The notes below the pieces were generated by a model. That model did not search any database, was not told where the DNA came from, and saw only the letters and a list, made by a program, of their open reading frames with translations. The translations under genes were made by a program, and so were the position numbers. Shown here in pieces: positions 1-6,956 of a stretch of DNA of 8,039 bases. Each line of letters begins with the position of its first letter. The stretch's first letter is position 1. The DNA lies in NCBI GenBank assembly GCA_002255315.1, contig NCBD01000065.1:1-8039 (forward strand). The letters run 5' to 3'. This DNA comes from Actinobacteria bacterium 21-64-8 (GTDB taxonomy: Bacteria; Actinomycetota; Acidimicrobiia; Acidimicrobiales; RAAP-2).

Positions 1-1004
1 CCCGCGCCAAGGTGCTCGCGGCGATGGAAGAACTCGAATTTGTTCCTAACTCAGTCGCGCGCGGACTCTCGAGCGGCAAGCACTGGATCTTGGGGCTCGT
101 GTTCATGCGAGCCACGGTGAACGGCAGCGTACTCGGCGTCGAAGAGGCAAGTCTGCTCTACACCGACATCGTGATTCGAGGCGCTGAGTCGCGCGCGTCG
201 GAGTTCGGGTATTCGCTGTTGTTAAGCAGCGCCGACGAGTCGCATCCGTCCAACATGACGTCGCTCTTGAACCTCACGGGAGCGGTGGATGGTCTGATTT
301 TGCTCGACCGCGTGTTGAAAGAAGAAGACGTTGACTATCTGGCAAAGCGCATCCCCGTCGTGTTGCTCGCGGGTCGAGGCGAGGTTGCTTCGGCGGTCAC
401 CGTGCGCGTGGATAACGAAGAGGCGATGTGGAGTTTGACTACACACCTAGTCGTCGAACACGGATTGACGCGCCTTGGTTTTGTCAGTGGCTCCGGTGAT
501 AGTCCCGACAGCGTCGCACGCACGGACGCGTTTTCTAAGGCGGTGCACGCTATGGGCGCAGTCCTCGACGAGGTGGACCTCCTCGAGTCGGACTGGACTT
601 CGGCCGGTGGTGAGATCGCCATGCAACGTCGATTGGAGCGTCGCGAGCCCTTGCCACAGGCCTTCGTGTGCGCGAATGATCAAACGGCCGTGGGCGTTAT
701 TTACGCGCTCGGCGCGCGCGGACTACGAGTACCCGAGGACGTCGCCGTCACGGGCTTTGACGACATCACCTTGACGCGCTACTTCAATCCACCACTCACG
801 ACGATTCGCCAATCGGGCAGCATCCTGGGTGAAGTCGCCGTTGACGCGCTCGTCAAAATGCTCGACGATCCCCACGCCCATAAATCCACGATTGTGTTGC
901 CCACGGAGTTAGTTCTTCGCGCGAGTTGCGGCTGCGTCGAGACCACGGAGGCGCGCGGAACTCTTGCAGGACGAGTTGAGTCCAACGCGGTGGTGAGTTC
1001 GTGA
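1..1004 (+). CDS. LacI/GalR-family transcriptional regulator (N-terminus cut by window edge)
   Basis: Probable sugar-responsive repressor of the downstream transporter and glycosidase genes. The reading frame is open from base 3 (CGC GCC AAG), so the gene starts upstream of the window. The GTG at 12 is not the true start. The first visible residues, RAKVLAAMEELEFVPN, match the end of the LacI helix-turn-helix region, and NSVARGLSSGK matches the hinge helix that enters the minor groove. The effector domain follows: ILGLVF opening strand, YTDIVIRGAE, the VDGLILLD segment, HGLTRLGFVSG, and the highly typical CANDQTAVGVIYAL and PEDVAVTGFDDI motifs, then TTIRQSG and a late VLRASCGC. About 333 residues are present, so only some tens of residues (helix 1 and most of the recognition helix) are missing. 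The stop overlaps the next gene by four bases (GTGA), suggesting cotranscription and possible autoregulation. The family call is firm; the ligand is unknown and a beta-glucoside is inferred only from neighbours. Confidence 0.93.
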   Translation, partial: RAKVLAAMEELEFVPNSVARGLSSGKHWILGLVFMRATVNGSVLGVEEASLLYTDIVIRGAESRASEFGYSLLLSSADESHPSNMTSLLNLTGAVDGLILLDRVLKEEDVDYLAKRIPVVLLAGRGEVASAVTVRVDNEEAMWSLTTHLVVEHGLTRLGFVSGSGDSPDSVARTDAFSKAVHAMGAVLDEVDLLESDWTSAGGEIAMQRRLERREPLPQAFVCANDQTAVGVIYALGARGLRVPEDVAVTGFDDITLTRYFNPPLTTIRQSGSILGEVAVDALVKMLDDPHAHKSTIVLPTELVLRASCGCVETTEARGTLAGRVESNAVVSS

Positions 1005-1981
1005 GGATGATCGCGCGGCGATTAGCGCTCTACGCGCTGACGGCGTGGGTGGCGATCACGGTGAATTTTCTGTTGCCGCGAATGATGCCCGGCAATCCCG
1101 TCCAGACGCTGATCGGTAAGTTGCAAGGTCAGGTCACCTCGCAAGAGATTCGCGCCATTCGCCTCTCCTTTGGCATGGGAATCCACCAGGGACTCTTCGC
1201 CCAGTACTTCACCTATCTCGGACAGCTCTTTCGTGGCAATTTGGGGGTCTCCATTACCTTGGGCGCGCCCGTGAGTGCAATTCTTCACGAGTCGGTGCCC
1301 TGGACCGTCGGACTGATCGGCCTGTCGACGTTGATCAGTTTTGCGCTGGGTACGTTGCTCGGCGCGATGCTCGGCTGGACGCGCGGATCGCGCTTTGACG
1401 CCCTGATTCCCACGGCCACGTTCTTTCAGGCCATTCCCTACTTCTTTCTCGGCACCGTGATGTTGCTCATCTTTGGCAGCAACCTGCACTGGTTCCCCGT
1501 GCTCGGCGCCTACAGCCAGAACGTCACGCCGGGATGGAACTGGACGTTCATCGCCAACGTGATCCGCTACGGCGAACTACCACTCATCTCAATCGTGCTG
1601 AGTTCGGTGGCGGGGTGGATGCTCGGTATGCGCAACATGATGATCACGATGGTCGGTGAGGACTTCGTCTTGATGGCCGTGGCGAAGGGACTTCCCCGGC
1701 GCAAAGTGATCATGCACGCCGCGCGCAACGCGGTATTGCCGAGCATCGCCAATCTCTCGTTGGCGATTGGTCTCGTCGTGTCGGGCGCGCTCTTAGTCGA
1801 ACTCGTCTTTAACTACCCCGGCGTAGGTGACTTATTGCTGCAGGCCGTCATGAACGAGGACTACCCACTTATTCAAGGCATCTTCTTAGTGATCACGTTG
1901 ACCGTGCTCGCCGCCAACTTGATTGCCGACGTCGTGTATCTCGCCCTTGATCCGCGCACGAGAACGGAAGCGGCGGTATGA
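1001..1981 (+). CDS. ABC transporter permease, DppB/OppB type
   Basis: Inner-membrane permease subunit of an oligopeptide-class ABC importer (BPD_transp_1 fold). The 326-residue length is normal for DppB/OppB. There is an N-terminal membrane segment around residues 8-25, then the family's long extracytoplasmic stretch (about 30-100, with PGNPVQ near 30-35). Five further hydrophobic segments lie around 102-125, 137-160, 192-210, 250-270 and 290-315. The cytoplasmic coupling (EAA) loop is visible at about 219-232 (GEDFVLMAVAKGLP), followed by RNAVLPS. NYPGVG (271-276), DYPLIQG (287-293) and the C-terminal DPRTR are characteristic of DppB-type proteins. The GTG start at 1001 shares GTGA with the LacI stop; an ATG at 1007 is an alternative two codons in, but GAGG would directly abut it. 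The 3' end overlaps the second permease by ATGA. Substrate cannot be read from the permease; sugar is inferred from LacI and GH1. Confidence 0.95.
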   Translation: MRMIARRLALYALTAWVAITVNFLLPRMMPGNPVQTLIGKLQGQVTSQEIRAIRLSFGMGIHQGLFAQYFTYLGQLFRGNLGVSITLGAPVSAILHESVPWTVGLIGLSTLISFALGTLLGAMLGWTRGSRFDALIPTATFFQAIPYFFLGTVMLLIFGSNLHWFPVLGAYSQNVTPGWNWTFIANVIRYGELPLISIVLSSVAGWMLGMRNMMITMVGEDFVLMAVAKGLPRRKVIMHAARNAVLPSIANLSLAIGLVVSGALLVELVFNYPGVGDLLLQAVMNEDYPLIQGIFLVITLTVLAANLIADVVYLALDPRTRTEAAV

Positions 1982-2940
1982 GGGCGCTTCGTCTTCCGCG
2001 TTCGCCCAAGGTGCTGCTGGGGCTGTGTATTCTCGCCTTTTTTATCGTGATGACGGTGATCGGGCCGTGGCTCGCGCCCTACAACCCCAGCTCGACCGCC
2101 TTCGCGGCGTTGTTGACGCCGTCGAGCCACCACTGGCTCGGCACGACGAGTCTGGGGCAGGACATCTTTTCCCAGCTCCTCGTTGGCGCGCGAGCGACGA
2201 TGGTCGTCGCCCTCGTGGCGGGATTGGTCGCGACGCTGTTGTCGATGACCATCGGGATCGCCGCGGGCTATCTCGGGGGTGCCACCGACGACGGGCTCTC
2301 GCTGCTGTCGAACGTGTTCTTGGCCATACCGGGTCTCCCACTGTTGATCGTGATTGACAGTTATCTTCCGGTGAGCAGTCGCTCGAACGAGTTCGTTATT
2401 GGGCTCATCATCAGCTTGACTGGATGGGCGTGGGGCGCCCGCGTGCTGCGCGCACAGACCATGTCACTTCGTAATCGCGACTTCGTGGAAGCCGCACGCA
2501 TAATTGGTGAGTCACGCACGCGCATCATGTTCAGTGAGATCGCGCCGAACCTCTTGCCGGTGCTCGCCTCGTCGCTGCTCTTTACGGTGCTCTACGCCAT
2601 CGGCGCCTACGTGACGCTCGCCTACATCGGCCTCACCAGTACGGCGGTGTGGAATTGGGGCACGATGCTCTACTGGGCCCAAGCAAACAACGCACCGTTG
2701 TCGAACGAGTGGTATTGGTTCGTTCCACCGGGCATTTGCATCGCGCTCGTCGGGACCGGACTGGCCCTCGTGAATTTTGGCATTGACGAGTTCATTAATC
2801 CTCGTCTTCGCGCCGGCGGCATTAGCGCGCGCCAGCGACGCGAACTCGGACTACCGCGTCGCCCACGGCTCGGACTCACGCCGGTACTTCGCCCTCGACC
2901 CAACCGTTCACTCGCGTCGGCGAAGTTGGTGACCAAGTGA
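1978..2940 (+). CDS. ABC transporter permease, DppC/OppC type
   Basis: Second permease subunit, expected to pair with the DppB-like protein encoded immediately upstream. It has 320 residues. A hydrophobic N-terminal segment lies at about 11-30, followed by PWLAPYNP, typical of the OppC_N region. HWLGTTSLGQDIFSQL (52-67) is the hallmark DppC segment usually read as HxLGTDxxGRD; here the Arg is replaced by Gln. Membrane segments follow at about 73-97, 110-126, 138-155, 195-220 and 248-268. The EAA coupling loop is at about 167-194 (RDFVEAARIIGES then EIAPNLLP). WNWGTML and the WYWFVPPG segment before the last helix are also typical. After NPRLR (274-278) there is a basic, proline-rich cytoplasmic tail of about 40 residues, longer than in many DppC proteins. 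The ATG lies in an ATGA overlap with the first permease, and the stop overlaps the next gene by GTGA, indicating translational coupling. Confidence 0.95.
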   Translation: MRALRLPRSPKVLLGLCILAFFIVMTVIGPWLAPYNPSSTAFAALLTPSSHHWLGTTSLGQDIFSQLLVGARATMVVALVAGLVATLLSMTIGIAAGYLGGATDDGLSLLSNVFLAIPGLPLLIVIDSYLPVSSRSNEFVIGLIISLTGWAWGARVLRAQTMSLRNRDFVEAARIIGESRTRIMFSEIAPNLLPVLASSLLFTVLYAIGAYVTLAYIGLTSTAVWNWGTMLYWAQANNAPLSNEWYWFVPPGICIALVGTGLALVNFGIDEFINPRLRAGGISARQRRELGLPRRPRLGLTPVLRPRPNRSLASAKLVTK

Positions 2941-4099
2941 GCGCCCTGGAACGAAGCGACGAGTCGCCCCAAGTGGACGCACTCGCGGCGCCGGTCGGCC
3001 CCGCCGAGAAGGAAGCACCGAGTCCCTTCGTGCTCGACGTCCACGACTTCAGCGTCGATTACGGCGTCGGCACCCAGATGGTCACCGCGGTGCGCGACGT
3101 CAATTTTTCGCTGCAGCGCTCCAAGGTACTGGGCGTCGCGGGCGAGAGTGGGTCGGGAAAGTCCACGCTCGTCTACGCGATCACGCGCCTGCTGCGCGCA
3201 CCGGGTGTGATTCGCTCCGGTAGCGCGATTCTGCGCGTGGCGCTTCCCGACGGGCACGGCGTCGAGGAGTTCGATCTCGTGCAAGCCGACGAACGAACCC
3301 TGCGTAGGGTTCGCTGGTCGCACGTGTCGGTCGTACTGCAAAGCGCGCTGAACGCCCTCAATCCCGTCTTGCGAATTCGTCGTGAGTTCGATGAAGTGTT
3401 GAAGACTCATCGCGCCTCCATGACCAAGACCCAACGGCGCGAACGATCGGTGGAGTTGTTGCGCATGGTGGGCCTGAGCGAGGATCGTTTGGATCGTTTC
3501 CCTCACGAACTCTCAGGGGGCCAGCGTCAGCGGGTCATGATCGCCCTCGCCCTCGCGCTCGATCCAGACCTCGTGATTATGGATGAGCCGACGACGGCGC
3601 TCGACGTGGTGACCCAACGAGAGATCATTAACGAACTCAATGACCTGCGCTCGCGTTTTGGCTTCGCGATGATCTTTATAACGCACGATCTGTCGCTGCT
3701 GGTCGAACTGGCCGACGACATTGTGGTGATGTACGCCGGCGCCATCGTCGAGCGCGCGAGTGCGCTCGAGCTTTACGACGCACCTCGTCACCCGTACACG
3801 CTCGGACTTTTGAACTCGTTTCCGCCCTTGCACGGGGCGCGTCAAGAACTGACGGGCATTCCCGGATCGCCGCCTGACCTCGCCCAACTGCCCGCCGGGT
3901 GCAGTTTTTCCACTCGCTGCCCCTTCGTGATGGAGCGCTGTCGCCGCGAATCGCCCACACTGATCTCCCTAGATGACGACCACCGCCAAGTCGCCTGTTG
4001 GCTGCACGAACCGGGCGCGAGCGCGACGGTGCCGGTCGAACTGTCGCAACGTCGCCGGGCCGCGACGTCAGACAGTGACCTCGCTACGGCGGAGTCGAA

Positions 4100-4103
<4 letters not shown>
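2937..4103 (+). CDS. ABC transporter ATP-binding protein, DppD/OppD type
   Basis: First of two ATPases powering the importer. It has 388 residues and the full set of ABC motifs: Walker A GESGSGKST (69-77), Q-loop Gln135 in VVLQSALNALNP, signature LSGGQRQR (192-199), Walker B LVIMDEPT (212-219, catalytic Glu217), D-loop ALDV (221-224) and switch His250 in FITHD. HPYTLGLL (285-292) opens the oligopeptide-transporter C-terminal domain, which carries four cysteines (322, 328, 335, 354) in GCSFSTRCPF, ERC and ACWLH. Such cysteines are reported to bind a [4Fe-4S] cluster in some Dpp/Opp ATPases; whether this one does is unknown. The GTG start is set by the GTGA overlap with the upstream permease. 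It gives a roughly 29-residue Ser/Asp/Pro/Ala-rich lead-in before the nucleotide-binding fold and no strong Shine-Dalgarno, so a somewhat later start cannot be excluded. An acidic, Ser-rich tail of about 30 residues follows the cysteine domain. Confidence 0.95.
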
Positions 4104-5137
<1,034 letters not shown>

Positions 5138-5155
5138 GGGGATGATCTTTGAACA

Positions 5156-5278
5156 GCCGAGCACGCGTCAGTCCAATCTGGTCACGTGCTCACGTACGAC
5201 GCGAAGGTCCAACCGGCCCCGCGTCTGGCAGTAAGGACCCACACGGTTCATAAAGACATCGGCAAAAGCCGGTTGGAC
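5156..5278 (+). promoter_or_regulatory. Structured intergenic leader upstream of the solute-binding protein gene
   Basis: This gap between the second ATPase and the binding-protein gene contains several exact inverted repeats. GTCCAACCGGC (5207-5217) pairs perfectly with GCCGGTTGGAC (5268-5278) across a 50-base loop. The 3' arm is shared with a small hairpin, CGGC-AAAA-GCCG (5260-5271), so the two cannot form together. Further upstream GAGCACG (5159-5165) pairs with CGTGCTC (5185-5191), while CGCGTC (5164-5169) could instead pair with GACGCG (5198-5203). The 11-bp stem would end 12 bases before the ribosome-binding site. Plausible roles are stabilising or processing the binding-protein message, giving it higher expression than the permeases, or modulating translation. 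No U-tract follows any stem, so a classical terminator is unlikely, and I recognise no known riboswitch class. Confidence 0.5.
5179..5192. promoter_or_regulatory. Candidate LacI-family operator (imperfect 14-bp palindrome)
   Basis: TGGTCACGTGCTCA is an imperfect palindrome centred on CG at 5185/5186, with five of seven position pairs complementary. The TG...CG...CA layout is the general shape of many LacI/GalR-family operators. It sits about 110 bases upstream of the solute-binding gene, in an operon headed by a LacI-type regulator. No second clear copy was found in the window, and the region also has RNA-type inverted repeats, so the call is tentative. Confidence 0.25.
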
Positions 5279-5290
5279 ACTTTAAATATA

Positions 5291-5296
5291 AAGGAA
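5291..5296 (+). promoter_or_regulatory. Ribosome-binding site of the solute-binding protein gene
   Basis: AAGGAA lies four bases before the ATG at 5301, inside an AT-rich tract (5281-5320) that stands out in this GC-rich locus and should be weakly structured. An in-frame TAA at 5289-5291 excludes any earlier start, so this site fixes the N-terminus of the protein. Confidence 0.7.
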
Positions 5297-5300
5297 GCGT

Positions 5301-6125
5301 ATGTTTAGAAAATCAGGAGTTGCTTTAACCGCCCTGTCGTGCCTCGCGCTCGGCATTGCGGCGGTGACCACTGGTGCCGCCTCAGCGAGTACCTCATCGG
5401 TACTGACGCTGGAGGGCAACACCGGGGTTACCTTCACGGATAACTTCAATCCCTTTGACTCAAGTTCCTTCGCGACGCAGTTAAGCGTTCGTTCGTTGGT
5501 CAATGAGCCCTTGATGGAGTTTGACACGCTCAAGGCCAATACCCAGTACCCGTGGCTCGCGACTAGTTACGCGTGGTCCAACGGGGGTAAGACGTTGACC
5601 TTTCACCTGCGTAAGGGCGTCAAGTGGAGTGACGGTAAGCCCTTCACCTCGAAGGACGTGGCCTTCACGTTCGACCTGTTAAAGCGCGTGCCGGCCACCA
5701 ACGTCTACGGCGCACCGACGATGTCGAGTAACGCCACGACGAAGGGGAAGTACACCGTTATCTTGCACTACGGCGCGCCCGAATACCTCAACATCACGTC
5801 GATCGCGGGCTCGGTGTTGATCGTGCCCCAGCACGTGTGGGCGAAGGTGGCGAGTCCGGCGACGGCGGTCATTACCAAGCCCGTGGGCACTGGTCCGTAC
5901 CTGCTGAACAGCTACTCGTCGACCATCGTCAAGTACAAGCCCAACCCGCACTACTGGAACGGCAAGCCGGTGGCGAGCGCCATCAACGTGCCCTCGTACT
6001 CCAACCGTGACGCTCGAGTTCAACGTGACGGGGACGGGACCGTTGAGCGACCCCGCGGTGCGCCAAGCCATCAGCGCGGGCATCGACCGCACGGCGCTAT
6101 CGGTGAAGGGCGAGACGGGTTATGA
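5301..6125 (+). CDS. Solute-binding protein, SBP_bac_5 (DppA/OppA type): N-terminal part of a broken gene
   Basis: Extracytoplasmic binding protein of the adjacent importer; only residues 1-235 (to about 6005) are genuine. Residues 1-29 form a Sec signal peptide: Arg3-Lys4, a hydrophobic core, and a likely cleavage after Ala27-Ser28-Ala29. There is no proper lipobox; Cys14 is too near the N-terminus and lies in ALSC. Family 5 hallmarks follow: LVNEPLMEFD (66-75), GKTLTFHLRKGVKWSDG (96-112), FTSKDVAFTFDLLK (115-128), KPVGTGPY (193-200) and NPHYWNGKP (215-223). After VPSYSN (230-235) the frame runs into about 40 residues rich in Arg, Gly and Asp that do not resemble the family, and stops at 6125. 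The expected continuation restarts in another frame at about 6007. A partial deletion plus frameshift, real or artefactual, is the simplest reading. Ligand unproven; oligosaccharide inferred from LacI and GH1. Confidence 0.85.
   Translation: MFRKSGVALTALSCLALGIAAVTTGAASASTSSVLTLEGNTGVTFTDNFNPFDSSSFATQLSVRSLVNEPLMEFDTLKANTQYPWLATSYAWSNGGKTLTFHLRKGVKWSDGKPFTSKDVAFTFDLLKRVPATNVYGAPTMSSNATTKGKYTVILHYGAPEYLNITSIAGSVLIVPQHVWAKVASPATAVITKPVGTGPYLLNSYSSTIVKYKPNPHYWNGKPVASAINVPSYSNRDARVQRDGDGTVERPRGAPSHQRGHRPHGAIGEGRDGL
6000..6010 (+). other. Frame-breaking junction in the solute-binding protein gene
   Basis: The upstream frame reads Tyr-Ser-Asn (TAC TCC AAC) up to 6005. The downstream frame reads Thr-Val-Thr-Leu-Glu-Phe-Asn from 6004, so the frames differ by one base and overlap at CCAAC. 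In this family the YSN segment is normally followed by several tens of residues (the stretch with a Gly-x-x-Asp-type turn and an aromatic/Pro-rich end) before the TVTLEFN-like strand. That stretch is absent here. A deletion whose length leaves remainder 2 on division by 3 would explain both the loss and the shift. Confidence 0.65.
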
Positions 6126-6837
6126 ACTGCCCGCCACGTCCTCGAGTGCGTTAATTCTGCCCAACCAGGCCGCGTACTTGACGCCCTCGTTGAAGAATGA
6201 CCTTTCGGCGCACTCGGACCCCGCCAAGGTCGCTTCGATTCTCACGGCCGATGGCTACGCCAAGGACGCGAACGGCTTCTACGCGAAGAACGGCACGGAA
6301 ATAAAGTTCTCAATCGAAGACCCGACTGCCTACTCGGACTACTACGCCGACTGCCAGTTGATCTCGAACGAACTCCAAGCCGAAGGTATCGACGCCACGG
6401 TCGACGGTGTTCAGGCCTCGCAGTGGTACTCCGACTCGGCGAGCGGTAACTTCCAGTCGATCATTCACTGGGGTAACGGTGGTTCTAGTCCTTACGTGCA
6501 GTACCAAAACTGGCTGGACTACACGCAGTCGGCTCCGATTGGTTCGTCGGCGAACAGTGACTACGGTCGCTACGACTCGCCGGCCGCGCAGGCTGACTTG
6601 ACGAAGCTCGCCACGACGAATCCGGCGAATAAGGCGGCGCTGATGGCGGCGACCGTGGCGTTGGAGAACTTGGTTTCGACGCAGGTTCCCGTCGCGCCAC
6701 TGCTCTACGGCGCGGACTGGGACGAGTACTCGACGGCCCACTTCACGGGCTTCGTGACGCCGCAGAATCCCTACGCCGATCCTTCACCGGGCGACCCCCA
6801 GTTGCCGCTGATTTTGAAGCACCTGAAGAAGGTCTGA
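6007..6837 (+). CDS. Solute-binding protein, SBP_bac_5: C-terminal part of a broken gene
   Basis: Second half of the same binding protein, out of frame with the first. It opens with VTLEFNVTGTGPLSDPAVRQAIS, matching the SBP_bac_5 segment where the central beta strand leads into the conserved DPxVRQAI helix. Further typical elements are IDRTAL, the DPAKVASILTADGY stretch (LL...GY element), NGTEIKF, CQLISNELQAEGID (paired-lobe helix), FQSIIHWG, the YGRYDSPAAQADLTKLA stretch and VPVAPLLYGADWDEY near the end. The C-terminus looks complete and closes with LILKHLKKV. The GTG at 6007 is only the first usable codon of an open stretch: no Shine-Dalgarno precedes it and it begins inside a core strand, so independent translation is unlikely. 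Joined to residues 1-235 it gives about 511 residues, which seems short for this family. A strong hairpin begins 11 bases after the stop. Confidence 0.85.
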   Translation: MTLEFNVTGTGPLSDPAVRQAISAGIDRTALSVKGETGYELPATSSSALILPNQAAYLTPSLKNDLSAHSDPAKVASILTADGYAKDANGFYAKNGTEIKFSIEDPTAYSDYYADCQLISNELQAEGIDATVDGVQASQWYSDSASGNFQSIIHWGNGGSSPYVQYQNWLDYTQSAPIGSSANSDYGRYDSPAAQADLTKLATTNPANKAALMAATVALENLVSTQVPVAPLLYGADWDEYSTAHFTGFVTPQNPYADPSPGDPQLPLILKHLKKV

Positions 6838-6847
6838 CCCAATTCCT

Positions 6848-6893
6848 CAGCGAGGGGCCGCACCAACCGCCAACCCGGTGCGGCCCCTCGCTG
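6848..6893 (+). terminator. GC-rich stem-loop after the solute-binding protein gene
   Basis: Arms 6848-6864 and 6877-6893 (beginning CAGCGAGGGG and ending CCCCTCGCTG) are perfectly complementary over 17 bp, around a 12-base loop rich in A and C. The stem starts 11 bases after the binding-protein stop. No U-tract follows (TGTGCCCCC), as is common for terminator-like hairpins in high-GC actinobacteria, where it may act as a weak terminator, a 3'-end stabiliser or a processing stop. It would let GH1 be expressed at a lower level than the binding protein or from its own promoter. Confidence 0.75.
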
Positions 6894-6897
6894 TGCC

Positions 6898-6939
6898 CCC
6901 TGACGACGCCTCGCTGACTACGCCCCGCTGACTACGTAT
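6898..6939 (+). repeat. Three-copy degenerate 14-bp tandem direct repeat
   Basis: Consecutive 14-base units read CCCTGACGACGCCT, CGCTGACTACGCCC and CGCTGACTACGTAT. Units two and three share the first 11 bases exactly; unit one is a diverged copy. The array fills the space between the stem-loop and the GH1 ribosome-binding site. It may be a tandem protein-binding site, or merely a small slippage duplication. Confidence 0.6.
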
Positions 6940-6940
6940 T

Positions 6941-6946
6941 AGGAGA
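6941..6946 (+). promoter_or_regulatory. Ribosome-binding site of the GH1 gene
   Basis: AGGAGA precedes the ATG at 6957 by about ten bases. The spacing is slightly long but usable, and it favours 6957 over the second ATG at 6966. Confidence 0.6.
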
Positions 6947-6956
6947 TTCGCACACT

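Noticed and set aside
2670..3506. A 278-residue minus-strand open frame across the second permease and first ATPase.
   Set aside because: It crosses two overlapping plus-strand genes with all their motifs intact and has shadow-frame composition.
5142..5234. A 30-codon open frame (MIFEQPSTRQ... to TAA at 5232) in the gap before the binding-protein gene, possibly a leader peptide.
   Set aside because: The GAGGGG before it directly abuts the ATG with no spacer, the composition is Arg/Thr/Ser-rich and gene-unlike, and no run of a single regulatory amino acid is seen.
5225..5254. Possible promoter CTGGCA / CATAAA with an 18-base spacer before the binding-protein gene.
   Set aside because: Only four of six matches in each hexamer, and the elements fall inside the hairpin loop; chance matches of this quality are common.
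6007..6837. Treating the C-terminal half of the binding protein as a separate functional gene.
   Set aside because: It begins inside a core beta strand, has no ribosome-binding site or signal peptide, and completes the preceding half.
6914..6942. Possible promoter CTGACT / TATTAG with a 17-base spacer before GH1.
   Set aside because: The -10 would overlap the ribosome-binding site at 6941-6946, so the transcript would start after it; both hexamers are also weak.
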